Source: DATESZ01 sp035283845 (GTDB lineage: Bacteria; Desulfobacterota; Syntrophia; Syntrophales; JACQWR01). From it: a DNA stretch of 31,567 bases. The stretch spans positions 1-31,567 of the forward strand of contig DATESZ010000022.1 in the NCBI GenBank assembly GCA_035283845.1, given 5' to 3'. Within the stretch, counting starts at the first letter, position 1, and every line of letters starts with the position of its first letter. Positions 1 through 8,700 of the stretch are shown here, in pieces. The notes below the pieces were generated by a model. It saw only the letters and a list, made by a program, of their open reading frames with translations, was not told the origin of the DNA and ran no database searches. The translations under genes were made by a program, and so were the position numbers.

Positions 1-40
1 CTACAAACCGTCTAAATTGAAAGATCACAAAGAAAATGCC

Positions 41-367
41 ATGGGACAAAAAGCCGATATCAGATTAGACATCCTGATTAAAAAAGAAGAAGATTATTAC
101 CTTGCTCATTGCCTTCAATTCGATATTGTCGCAACGGCAGACACGTTGAAGGAAGTTAAAAAGGCTATCTTAGACCTTTGCCGTGCTCATATCGAATATT
201 CGCACGAGTACAACAACCTTGAATATCTTTTTTCGCCTGCACCAAAGGAAGTTTGGGCCGAATATTTGGAAATGTCCAGAAAAGAAGGGTGCGACGTGGA
301 AAATACCCGCCTTGATGATTCTTTTGTAAATCCTTTCTCTATTCAAGAAATTTATTGCTATGCCTAA
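41..367 (+). CDS. HicB-like small protein
   Basis: A 108-residue protein. The first 50 residues (an IRLDILIKKEEDYYLAHC stretch followed by a helix around residues 33-52) resemble the HicB-type RNase-H-like antitoxin fold, in which a beta-hairpin entry is followed by an alanine-rich helix. No C-terminal helix-turn-helix or ribbon-helix-helix is evident, so DNA binding is not supported. The ATG at 41 is preferred. An in-frame TTG at 17 would add eight residues, and the window edge hides anything further upstream, including a possible HicA toxin gene. The stop codon overlaps the start of the next gene by 8 bp (ATGCCTAA), which indicates co-translation with it. The function is inferred only from fold resemblance. 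Confidence 0.55.
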   Translation: MGQKADIRLDILIKKEEDYYLAHCLQFDIVATADTLKEVKKAILDLCRAHIEYSHEYNNLEYLFSPAPKEVWAEYLEMSRKEGCDVENTRLDDSFVNPFSIQEIYCYA

Positions 368-608
368 AGTCCTTAGTTATGGCGAGTTCAAAGCCAACGA
401 AGGTGATGTTGCTGCAATAAAGCTGATGTACCAGAAATTTGAAGACTGGTCAGAAAAGCACACAAGCGAACTGCACGGCAAGGTTGAGACGGAGATAAGT
501 GGGATCACGATTAATTTGGTTTCCCCGCTGAAAAGAGAGGAAGAAAACGAGCCCTCGAAAGAATTTCCCTATGAAGCCCGTCTTTCGCTTCCAGCCGGCA
601 AGGTATAA
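360..608 (+). CDS. hypothetical protein coupled to HicB-like gene
   Basis: An 82-residue, acidic, soluble protein with no family I recognise. It starts inside the end of the HicB-like gene (8-bp overlap), so the two are probably a unit. No signal peptide or membrane segment is visible. The reading frame ends shortly before sequence that looks like a reverse-transcriptase remnant, so the present C-terminus may be a truncation caused by an insertion or deletion. That last point is inference. It could be the partner of a toxin-antitoxin-like pair, but nothing in the sequence shows activity. Confidence 0.45.
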   Translation: MPKVLSYGEFKANEGDVAAIKLMYQKFEDWSEKHTSELHGKVETEISGITINLVSPLKREEENEPSKEFPYEARLSLPAGKV

Positions 609-699
609 AACGTATACTGCGGGAGAGCATTGGCAACACCGCAACAGGCCATGCAATCGGATGCCAACAAAATTGTAGAAGCAGTGTTCAAAAGATTGC

Positions 700-762
700 G
701 TGAGTCTGGTAGTGAACCTTGTAAGGTATGCGGATGACCTGGTGATTCTGGTAGATGGATGA
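700..762 (+). pseudogene. reverse transcriptase remnant (YADD box)
   Basis: In the frame starting at 721 the sequence reads VRYADDLVILVDG and then a stop. This is the catalytic YADD box of reverse transcriptases, in the context usual for group II intron-encoded enzymes (R-Y/F-A-D-D-L/F-V-I-L-V-D). Frames on both sides are interrupted by stops, and no thumb, maturase or upstream fingers domain is recognisable, so only a scrap survives. The match is short but distinctive. It could instead come from another group of bacterial retroelements. Confidence 0.45.
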
Positions 763-1085
763 ACTAACATCGCTCAGGTTCAACGCGAAAAGCGACGTTG
801 GAAATAAAAGCAGAACTAGGAGGACAAGGGCCGCGGCTGTTTTTTTTATGTGACTTCTCGTTTATAGCCTAACCATAGGATTTTTCCCGGCGATGATCAA
901 TAACAAAATTTCACATGCCATTGAAGGAAACCGCGACAGAGGATCAAAGCCGATTTTTTCGTTTCCCTTATACTCTATAGGCAGGAGACAAGCTTTTTCT
1001 TGACCCTAATAGGTTTTTCCATTAATGATAAAATATTAACCTGGCCAACATCATAAAATGATAGAGGTATCATTATGAAAAAACA
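763..1085. other. non-coding, decayed intergenic stretch
   Basis: No open frame with coding character and no convincing promoter or terminator was seen. The stretch is AT-rich in its second half and lies between the reverse-transcriptase scrap and the lectin-fold fragment. It probably holds decayed remains of a mobile element, but nothing identifiable. Confidence 0.4.
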
Positions 1086-1277
1086 TGGTGGTTACGTTAC
1101 CCGTCCGGAAATGTTAGTGACCCAGCAGGGCCATCAAATGGCTTGAGCCGCGTGCTTCGGGGCGGTAGGTGGGACACCGACGCCAGGTTCTGCCGTTCAG
1201 CGTTCCGCTCTCGGGACGGGCCTGCCGACCGGTACTTCAGCCGCGGTTTCCGGCTTGCCCTGCTTCCAAGTCATTGA
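1086..1277 (+). pseudogene. C-terminal fragment of FGE/SUMF1-type C-type-lectin-fold protein, DGR variable-region-like
   Basis: The frame ending at TGA 1275-1277 reads YPSGNVSDPAGPSNG, RVLRGGRW, ARFCRSAFR and GFRLALLP. This is the classic end of formylglycine-generating-enzyme/SUMF1-type domains (normally DPxGPxxGxxRVLRGGSW...ARxCRSAxR...GFRLA). An in-frame stop at 1062-1064 and the absence of the upstream ~200 residues show it is a fragment with no start of its own. The residues where related diversity-generating-retroelement (DGR) templates usually carry Asn (AAC) are here GAC, ACC, GAC, TTC, TTC, GAC, TAC, TTC and AGC. These differ from AAC only at the adenine positions, as adenine-directed mutagenesis would produce. 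Family assignment is firm; the DGR reading is inference, since no template repeat or intact RT lies in the window. Confidence 0.75.
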
Positions 1278-1378
1278 GCCCGGCAGGCGCGGAATCGAAC
1301 GCAGCGGTCATGCAAGGGCCGAAGCGGAGCCGGCCTGCCGCTGACGGCATAATATTGCTTTCGAGGTTTACGACCGGT

Positions 1379-4300
1379 ATGAAAACACCTTTAAAAATAA
1401 CATCAATCCTGATTGCTCTTCTTCTAATCTTTACCTTCATATTACTTATTCCCCTCCGTGCAGGCTGTGTGGCCCCAGTTAAGAGGGATGCACTGAAAGC
1501 CGCAGAGACTGAACTAAAAAAGGCGGAAGCGCTTAATCAGCAGGCGTTCGAGTTAAAAAAGCAAGGTAGTTATCCAGAAGCCATTAAAATAGCTGAAAAA
1601 GCCTTGGCAATCTATGAGAAAGCCTTGGGGCCGGACCATCTCTACACTGCCATTGTCCTGCACAACATGGCCACCCTTTATATCAGCTTGGGAGCCTACG
1701 ACAAGGCGGAGCCCCTCTACCAGCGCTCCTTGGCAATCAGGGAAAAAGCCCTGGGGCCAGACCATCCTGACACCGCTAGTTCCTTAAACAATCTTGCCAC
1801 CTTTTATCTCAACTTGGGAGCCTATGAAAAGGCGGAACCCCTCTACCAGCGCTCCCTGGCAATCTCTGAGAAAGCCTTAGGATCGGAGCACCCCGATACC
1901 GCTAGTTCCTTGCAGGGTCTCGCCACCCTTTATGTCAATTTGGGAGCCTATGACAAGGCGGAGCCCCTACTAAGGCGTTCTTTGGCGATCAAGGAGAGAG
2001 CCCTGGGGCCAGACCATCCTCACACCGCTACTTCCCTGAACAATCTGGCTTCACTCTATTATTCCATGGGAGTCTACGACAAGGCGGAGCCCCTCTACCA
2101 GCGCTCTCTGGCAATCAGGGAGAAAGCCTTGGGGCAAGACCACCTCGACACCGCTAGTTCCCTGAACAATCTGGCCACCCTTTATCTCAACTTGGGAGCC
2201 TATGACAAGGCGGAGCCCCTCTACCAGCGCTCTCTGGTAATTAGGGAGAAAGCCTTGGGGCCTGACCACCTCGATACCGCTACTTCCCTGAACAGTCTGG
2301 CTTCACTCTATTATTCCATGGGAGTCTATGAAAAGGCAGAGCCCCTATTAAGGCGTTCTTTGGCGATCAATGAAAAAGCCTTGGGGCCTGACCACCCCGA
2401 AACCGCTAGTTCCCTGAACAATCTGGCCACCCTTTATGCCAATTTGGGAGCCTACGACAAGGCGGAGCACCTCTACCAGCGCTCTCTGGTAATTAGGGAG
2501 AAAGCCCTGGGGCCAGACCATCCTGACACCGCTAGTTCCCTCAACGGTATTGCCCGAATCTATGAAACTATGGGAGCCTATGACAAAGCAGAGCCCCTAT
2601 TAAGGCGTTCTTTGGCAATCAGGGAGAAAGCCTTGGGGCCAGACCATCCTGACACTGCTAGTTCCCTGAACAGTCTGGCTTCACTCTATTATTCCATGGG
2701 AGTCTATGAAAAGGCAGAGCCCCTATTAAGGCGTTCTTTGGCGATCAATGAAAAAGCCTTGGGGCCTGACCACCCCGAAACCGCCCGAGCCCTGCACAGT
2801 CTGGCTTCACTCTATTGTTCCATGGGAGTCTATGAAAAGGCAGAGCCACTATTAAGGCGTTCTTTGGCGATCAATGAAAAAGCCTTGGGGCTTGACCATC
2901 CTCACACCGCTAGTTCCTTGCAGGGTCTTGGCACCCTTTATGCCAATTTGGGAGCCTACGACAAGGCGGAGCACCTCTACCAGCGCTCTCTGGTAATTAG
3001 GGAGAAAGCCTTGGGGCCTGACCATCCTGACACTGCTAGTTCCCTGAACAGTCTGGCTTTACTCTATGCTCTCAAGGGACGGAGCGACGAAGCCCTAACC
3101 CTTATAGAACGAGCCCAGGGTATAGACAAAAAGCGGATAGAGCAAATCCTCGGATTTGCCTCGGTGACCCAGCAAACCCAATTTTTGGCAACCCGGGAGG
3201 ACGATTTTTTCGTTTACCTCAGCCTAATCCTCCAACGCTTCCCGGACAATCGAAAAGCCATAAGGAACGCCCTGGATTCTTGGCTATCCCGGAAGGGGAT
3301 CCTTCTTGAAGCCCAGAAGCGGATACAGGACGTCCTTGTCGGCGGCGACAACCCCCAGGCGCAGGAAATTTTCGCGAAGCTGATCGGCATCCGTCAGGAA
3401 TTGGCACGACTCATCTTAGGAGGACCGGAGAAGGAAAGGCCGGATGCCTATCAGAAACGCATGGCCGATCTCGCCAACCAAAAGGAAACCCTGGAGGGGC
3501 AACTGAGCCGCCTGAGTCAAGCCTTCGCTCAGCAGAGAAAGACGAGAATAGCCACACCTTCATCCGTCGCGTCCGCCCTCCCAAATGGCGCGGTCCTCGT
3601 CGATATGGCCCGGATCAGGAACTATGATTTTAAATCTGACAAGTGGGGCGCCTCTCGCTACCTCGCATTTGCCCTGCCCGCTGGCAAAGATTCCGACGTC
3701 TCTCTGGTTGATCTGGGCGATGCCGACAGCATTGACCGGAAGGCGGCAGCCTTCAAGAAGTCCTTGGAGAACAGTAAAGCCCTGCCCGATGTCCTGGCGA
3801 AACAGAGCAACGATCTGTACGGGCTGATCTTCGCCCCGTTGAAATCTGCCCTCGGCAAATCAAGACAAATCTTTCTTTCCCCTGACGGCAGTCTTAACCT
3901 TATCCCCTTCGAGGTCCTTCGGGATGACACAGGACGTTATCTTATTGAGACACATACTTTTCGCTACGTCTCCGCCGGGAGGGATATTGCCGGTTACGGG
4001 ATGATCAAGGAAAAAGGACAGAAGGCCCTCTTGATAGGTGATCCTGATTTCGACCTGGCCGCCGGGACGATAACGGAAGCGGGAGAAAGACCCCTGACAC
4101 GCTCCCGACAGATGCAGGGACTCAGCTTCTCACAACTTCCGGGGACCAAGGAGGAAGTGGAGGCCATCGCCGCCCTGCTGGGCCGTGCAGCTTCCGATAC
4201 CTATACGGGGGCGAGGGCGAGGGAGTCGGTTTTGATACAAAGCAAAAGCCCCCGGCTCCTGCACCTGGCCACACATGGCTTCTTCCTCTCCGATCAGGAT

Positions 4301-4819
4301 TGGTCCTCCCTGATGGATGAAAAAAGCCGGGGGATTAGCATCACCGCCAAAAAAGCGCCTTCAGGCAAAAAACCAGTCCGCATCGAAAACCCCTTCCTCC
4401 GTGCCGGTCTCGCGCTGGCGGGGGCCAACCGCTCCCTGGCCCACGAGGGCGTCACGGAAGGCATCCTGACAGCAGAGAAGATTCTCGCTCTGAATCTCCG
4501 GGGGACCGACATGGTGGTCCTGTCGGCCTGTGAGACGGGGGTGGGAGACGTGAAGAACGGTGAGGGGGTCTATGGGCTGAGAAGGGCCTTCACCCAGGCG
4601 GGGGCGAAGAGCCTCGTCATGAGTCTCTGGTCGGTTCCTGACAGGGAGACCAAGGAGCTGATGGTTTCATTCTACAAGAACCTGCAATCAGGCAAAATAA
4701 ACCGGGCCGAGGCCCTTCGCCAGGCAGCCCTCAAACAGCGGGAAACGGTGAAGACCCGCTACGGCCATGACAGCCCTTACTACTGGGGCGCCTTTGTCTT
4801 TTTAGGGGAGGCAGAGTAG
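1379..4819 (+). CDS. TPR-CHAT domain protein (predicted caspase-like peptidase)
   Basis: A protein of 1146 residues. Residues about 6-30 form one hydrophobic segment (signal anchor; the following RAGC is a poor lipobox because Arg sits at -3). A helical region follows, then twelve consecutive 42-residue kinesin-light-chain-type TPR units (residues 80-583) that scaffold protein binding. A coiled linker leads to a C-terminal CHAT domain (about 830-1146). The CHAT catalytic dyad is present: His966 in HLATHGFF and Cys1051 in LSACETG. CHAT domains are clan CD, caspase-like cysteine peptidases, often with TPR sensors. The ATG at 1379 is chosen because it begins the hydrophobic N-terminus; the frame extends upstream to 1169 only by running over the lectin-fold fragment in another frame. 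It stands alone: no partner substrate gene (such as gasdermin) and no cas genes are adjacent. The substrate is unknown. Confidence 0.9.
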   Translation: MKTPLKITSILIALLLIFTFILLIPLRAGCVAPVKRDALKAAETELKKAEALNQQAFELKKQGSYPEAIKIAEKALAIYEKALGPDHLYTAIVLHNMATLYISLGAYDKAEPLYQRSLAIREKALGPDHPDTASSLNNLATFYLNLGAYEKAEPLYQRSLAISEKALGSEHPDTASSLQGLATLYVNLGAYDKAEPLLRRSLAIKERALGPDHPHTATSLNNLASLYYSMGVYDKAEPLYQRSLAIREKALGQDHLDTASSLNNLATLYLNLGAYDKAEPLYQRSLVIREKALGPDHLDTATSLNSLASLYYSMGVYEKAEPLLRRSLAINEKALGPDHPETASSLNNLATLYANLGAYDKAEHLYQRSLVIREKALGPDHPDTASSLNGIARIYETMGAYDKAEPLLRRSLAIREKALGPDHPDTASSLNSLASLYYSMGVYEKAEPLLRRSLAINEKALGPDHPETARALHSLASLYCSMGVYEKAEPLLRRSLAINEKALGLDHPHTASSLQGLGTLYANLGAYDKAEHLYQRSLVIREKALGPDHPDTASSLNSLALLYALKGRSDEALTLIERAQGIDKKRIEQILGFASVTQQTQFLATREDDFFVYLSLILQRFPDNRKAIRNALDSWLSRKGILLEAQKRIQDVLVGGDNPQAQEIFAKLIGIRQELARLILGGPEKERPDAYQKRMADLANQKETLEGQLSRLSQAFAQQRKTRIATPSSVASALPNGAVLVDMARIRNYDFKSDKWGASRYLAFALPAGKDSDVSLVDLGDADSIDRKAAAFKKSLENSKALPDVLAKQSNDLYGLIFAPLKSALGKSRQIFLSPDGSLNLIPFEVLRDDTGRYLIETHTFRYVSAGRDIAGYGMIKEKGQKALLIGDPDFDLAAGTITEAGERPLTRSRQMQGLSFSQLPGTKEEVEAIAALLGRAASDTYTGARARESVLIQSKSPRLLHLATHGFFLSDQDWSSLMDEKSRGISITAKKAPSGKKPVRIENPFLRAGLALAGANRSLAHEGVTEGILTAEKILALNLRGTDMVVLSACETGVGDVKNGEGVYGLRRAFTQAGAKSLVMSLWSVPDRETKELMVSFYKNLQSGKINRAEALRQAALKQRETVKTRYGHDSPYYWGAFVFLGEAE
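1616..3127 (+). repeat. twelve tandem 126-bp repeats coding TPR units
   Basis: Twelve in-frame units of exactly 126 bp encode 42-residue repeats that begin EKALGPDH. Two sub-types can be told apart, one with YxNLGAYDKAEPLYQRSL and one with YYSMGVYEKAEPLLRRSL. Long stretches are identical at DNA level, including third codon positions, between units. This shows recent expansion or gene conversion within the array. Confidence 0.95.
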
Positions 4820-5081
4820 ACATATTGTTCCCTACCGTTAGCAATCAAGAAAGGAGAATACCCGGCAACTATAAAAACACTCCTGAAAACTATCGTAACC
4901 GGCGTTATTTTGTTTTATCCCCCCCAAGCCCCCGAGGGGGTGACGCCAGATCCAAACACCAGGCCAGGAAAACACCGGCACCTTATCAAGCAATAATCCT
5001 GGGAGAAATCCTGGGGCTTATTTTCGAGATAGAAATTAAAAAAGCGGGACTATAGCGGGACAAAATCACTTATCAAAGAAA
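4820..5081. other. intergenic, no gene supported
   Basis: Contains a GC-rich perfect palindrome, CCCCCGAGGGGG, at 4929-4940 within a C/G-rich patch, and an open frame (4825-5055) whose composition does not look coding. No clear terminator for the CHAT gene was found apart from the weak 4929-4940 hairpin. Confidence 0.4.
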
Positions 5082-5112
5082 AAGGGGCTCCAGTATTTCT
5101 CAGTAACCCCTT
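5076..5112 (-). terminator. rho-independent terminator of the tRNA operon
   Basis: On the minus strand AAGGGGTT pairs with GAGCCCCTT (eight pairs, one G-U) around a 15-nt loop and is followed directly by TTTTTCTTT. It lies just beyond the 3' end of tRNA-Lys, the last gene of the minus-strand tRNA operon. Confidence 0.65.
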
Positions 5113-5120
5113 GATTATCT

Positions 5121-5196
5121 TGGTGAGCCCTGCCGGGATCGAACCGGCAACCTACTGATTAAGAGTCAGTTGCTCTACCAGCTGAGCTAAGGGCCC
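5121..5196 (-). tRNA. tRNA-Lys (CTT)
   Basis: A 76-nt cloverleaf with encoded CCA. The acceptor stem GGGCCCT pairs with AGGGCTC (one G-U), the anticodon loop is CTCTTAA with anticodon CTT, and the T-arm reads GGTTCGATCC. It is the last gene of a four-tRNA minus-strand operon. Confidence 0.96.
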
Positions 5197-5217
5197 ATGC
5201 ATTCTTCTACCGAAATC

Positions 5218-5294
5218 TGGTACGCCCGGTAGGATTCGAACCTACGACCAACAGATTCGAAGTCTGCGACTCTATCCAGCTGAGCTACGGGCGC
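5218..5294 (-). tRNA. tRNA-Arg (TCG)
   Basis: A 77-nt cloverleaf with encoded CCA. The acceptor stem GCGCCCG pairs with CGGGCGT, and the anticodon loop CTTCGAA gives anticodon TCG (reads CGA and related codons). D-arm AGCTCAGCTGG and T-arm GGTTCGAATCC are canonical. Confidence 0.96.
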
Positions 5295-5325
5295 TTTTAT
5301 ATACGATTAACCCTGTTACATACAA

Positions 5326-5403
5326 TGGGGTGAGTGAAGGGACTTGAACCCTCGACCTCCGGGGCCACAACCCGGCACTCTAACCAACTGAGCTACACCC
5401 ACC
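5326..5403 (-). tRNA. tRNA-His (GTG)
   Basis: A cloverleaf with encoded CCA and anticodon loop TTGTGGC (anticodon GTG). The 5' end includes the extra G at position -1 opposite discriminator C73, the identity pair of bacterial tRNA-His. The acceptor stem GTGGGTG pairs with CACTCAC (one G-U). Confidence 0.96.
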
Positions 5404-5414
5404 ATCAAATGTTT

Positions 5415-5491
<77 letters not shown>

Positions 5492-5506
5492 ATATTTCAG
5501 AGGTGC

Positions 5507-5538
5507 ATTCTATTAACCGCTTCGCAGTTTTTTGTCAA
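5507..5538 (-). promoter_or_regulatory. promoter of the tRNA operon
   Basis: On the minus strand a perfect -35 TTGACA (5533-5538) is followed after 17 bp by TAATAG (5510-5515), which overlaps TAGAAT (5507-5512, 20-bp spacing). The mature 5' end of tRNA-Arg(TCT) is at 5491, as expected for a stable-RNA promoter. The -35 is certain; which -10 is used is not. Confidence 0.6.
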
Positions 5539-5559
5539 GTTCAAATACTGCTGTGTCAG

Positions 5560-5605
5560 TTAGAATCAAAACTGCACTAATTTAAAATTCAAAAGTGCAC
5601 TCCTC
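5560..5605. repeat. direct repeats resembling an IS21-type end
   Basis: CAAAACTGCACT (5567-5578) and CAAAAGTGCACT (5590-5601) are repeated 23 bp apart, 11 of 12 bases identical, shortly after TGTGTCAGT. Such spaced direct repeats inside the tip are the layout of IS21-family ends. No istA/istB gene remains, so this would be a solitary end. The rest of 5497-5735 shows nothing else recognisable. Confidence 0.35.
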
Positions 5606-5735
5606 CTCTGTGTTAAGATGTGGGATAAAATACATTCTTCGTTGTGCCCAACCCGGGAATGGGGGTTATTAGGTATTATTATTGTGTTTGATGTGATATT
5701 ATGATTGGGTTAGGTCATCACAAGAGTTCAAAAAC

Positions 5736-8700
5736 ATGAAAAATATTGGAAAAGTATCAGCATTGATAAACGTGTCGACTGTGTGGTCAATATTTGTCTT
5801 TTCGGCCGTCTACTGGATTTTTGACACTATTTTGGATGTATATATCTTCCGCACCACGGACTTCTTCACGTCACTTTTAATTCCTGATCAGACGCGCCTG
5901 ACTCAGCGGTTGCTAACCTTACTCTTGATCACGTTGTACGCTGTCATCACTCAATGGACACTCATCAAGCGCAAGCAGGCGGAACGTCGCCAATCTCTTA
6001 TAGCTGAAATCATGACTATTATCAATAATTCACCTCTCTTGGTCGATACAATTAACCGCATTCTCATCTCAATTAAAAGGGAAATGGGATTCGATGCGGT
6101 AGGGATTCGCCTGCGCAGCGGCGATGACTTCCCCTACTTTGTCCAGAACGGTTTTTCTGATGATTTTCTACGCACCGAAAATACGCTGACTGTGCGCGAC
6201 CAAGTTGGCGATATTTGCCGGGATGAAAACGGCGACATCAGCCTGGGATGCGCCTGTGGTCTTGTAATTTCCGGACGGACCGATCCGAAAAGTCCCCTTT
6301 TCACGCAAGGTGGAAGTTTCTGGATAAACGACTCATTGCCACTATTGGGCCTTACCGTCGACCAGGATCCCAGGCTTTATCCACGGAACCGCTGCATCCA
6401 TGAAGGTTTCCGTTCTGTGGCGCTTATTCCCATCCGCGCGAATCAGCGGATCGTCGGCCTGCTCCAACTCAATGACCGGAAAAAAGGTTGTTTCACTCTC
6501 GATATGATCCACTATTTTGAGGGTTTGGGTTCGAGCATCGGCATTGCTCTCTCCCGCAAGCAGATGGAAGAAGCGTTAATCGAAAAAACAACCATGCTGG
6601 ATAATATTCTCAGAAGTGCCAACGACATGGCTATTGCCACCACAGATCTTGATTTTCGCATCACCTATTATAATTCAGCGGCGGAAAAACTATTTGGCTA
6701 TTCAGCAAAACAAGTCATAGGGAAAACAGTACAGGAAATGCATACCAGGGAAAAGGTAGCGCCGGAACGATTTGTTGATGCCATCGAGCAGGTGCGGAAC
6801 AAAGGCGAATATCGTTATTTTATAGAGCAAAAAACTGATAATGGTATCCGGCATATAGGATCACGTGTTTCCGGGATAATTTCACCAGCAGGTGATATTG
6901 TTGGTTATTCACTTTTCAGTCAAGACATAACCGGCCGCATGGCGGCTGAACAAGCCTTAATTGAAAGTGCACAACGCCTGAAAATGGTTACGGATAATGT
7001 ACCAGCCGTAATTGGATATGTGGATAAAAATTATCGATACCAGTTTGTGAATAAAAATTATGAAAAATGGTTTGGTCTGAAACAGGAAGAAATGCTTGGG
7101 ATGACTGTAAAAGACTTGTTGCCTAACGGGACATATGAGCTCTCCCTACCTTTTATAAAAAGAGCGTTGTCGGGAGAAGAAGTCACTTTTGAAGAAACCT
7201 TAACGTTACCCGATGGCACCACTATAGCCTTCTGCAATAATCTTGTGCCTGATCGTTCCTCCAATGATGAGATAAAAGGATATTATGTATTAGTATCTGA
7301 TATTACCGAGCGCAAGCGGGCGGAGGAGGCGCTGAGGGAGAGCGAGCTGCGCTACCGCACAGTGGCGGATTTCACCTTTGATTGGGAATACTGGATGAGC
7401 CCCGACCAGAGTTTCATCTACTGCTCTCCCGCATGTGAGCGAATAACGGGCTATCAGGCCGAGGAATTTGAGAAAAGCCCTGATCTGTTGGCGGCCATCA
7501 CCCATCCTGATGACCGCGAACAGATCTCCCGTCATATTGATGACGTCAACAGCCCAGGTCCTGAATTACATGAGCAAGAATTCCGCATCATCTCCAGGTC
7601 CGGTGAAGTGCGCTGGATTGCTCACTCATGCCGGATCGTGCGCGGACGCGATGGAGCATATCTCGGCCGGCGGGCCAGTAATCGTGATATCACCAATCAA
7701 AAGCTGGCTGAGGAAGAAAAGGCGAAACTCCAAGACCAGTTTTTCCAATCCCAGAAGATGGAGTCTGTCGGCCGGTTGGCAGGCGGTGTGGCACACGATT
7801 TCAACAACATGCTGGGAGTGATTCTCGGCCATGCGGAGATAGCTATGGACAAGGTCGATAAGGGGCAGGCGTTCCTTACCGACCTTCAGGAGATCCAGAA
7901 AGCGGCAAAGCGTTCGTCGGATCTCACAAGCCGGCTCCTGGCCTTTGCCCGCAAGCAGACGGCTTCCCCCAAGGTGCTCGACCTGAACGAAACTATTGAA
8001 GGAATGCTCAATATGCTGCAACGGCTTATCGGTGAGGACATTTATCTGGCCTGGCTGCCGGGTGTTAACCTGTGGCCGGTTAAGATTGATCCGTCACAGA
8101 TTGACCAGATTCTTGCAAACCTGTCCGTCAATGCCCGTGACGCGATCGCGGGTGTGGGCAAAGTCACTATCGAAACGGCAAACATTAGCTTCGACGCGGC
8201 CTTTTGCGCCGATCACGCGGGCTTTGTTCCCGGAGAGTATGTCATGCTCGCCGTGAGCGACGACGGTTGCGGCATGGACAAGGCAATTCTCGGAAAGCTG
8301 TTTGAACCATTTTTCACCACCAAGGAGACTGGGAAAGGCACAGGCTTGGGTCTTGCTACTATCTACGGGATCGTCAAACAAAACAACGGGTTCATTAACT
8401 TGTACAGCGAACCGGATCAGGGAACGACCTTCAAGATTTATCTGCCAAAGCACATCGGCACAGCCGAACAGATAGGGACAAAAGAACCGCTGGGAACAAC
8501 CCTGCGCGGCCAAGAGACCGTACTGTTGGTGGAGGACGAGTTGTCCCTCCTGGACCTGAGCAAGTTCATGCTTGAAAGACAGGGCTATAGGGTGCTGCCC
8601 GCCGGTACGCCGGGCGAGGCAATCCGTTTGGCCGAGGAGTACGCCGGGGAGATTCATCTATTGATGACTGACGTGATTATGCCCGAAATGAACGGCCAGG

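Noticed and set aside
1075..1146. Tiny frame of 23 codons starting with ATGAAAAAACATGG
   Set aside because: It reads over the lectin-fold fragment in another frame; the SUMF1-type match in the correct frame is much stronger.
1281..1340. CGGCAGGC/GCCTGCCG inverted repeat after the variable-region fragment as a DGR hairpin
   Set aside because: The arms are 44 bp apart and the same octamer also occurs at 1220-1227, so it is not the compact hairpin expected after DGR variable regions.
1169..1378. Upstream extension of the CHAT frame
   Set aside because: It overlaps the lectin-fold fragment out of frame, while a hydrophobic N-terminus begins exactly at ATG 1379.
1616..3127. Regular repeats that could suggest a CRISPR array
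   Set aside because: Units are contiguous, 126 bp, in frame and coding for TPRs, with no spacers.
4825..5055. Open frame of 76 codons after the CHAT gene
   Set aside because: No ribosome site, no family, and a proline/arginine run that comes only from a C/G-rich palindrome. Treated as intergenic.
5121..5196. tRNA-Lys as an integration site for the left accessory region
   Set aside because: No duplicate of the tRNA 3' end and no integrase gene were seen in the window.
7626..8657. Long antisense open frames under the hybrid kinase
   Set aside because: They are by-products of GC-rich codon use on the opposite strand; no ribosome sites or families.
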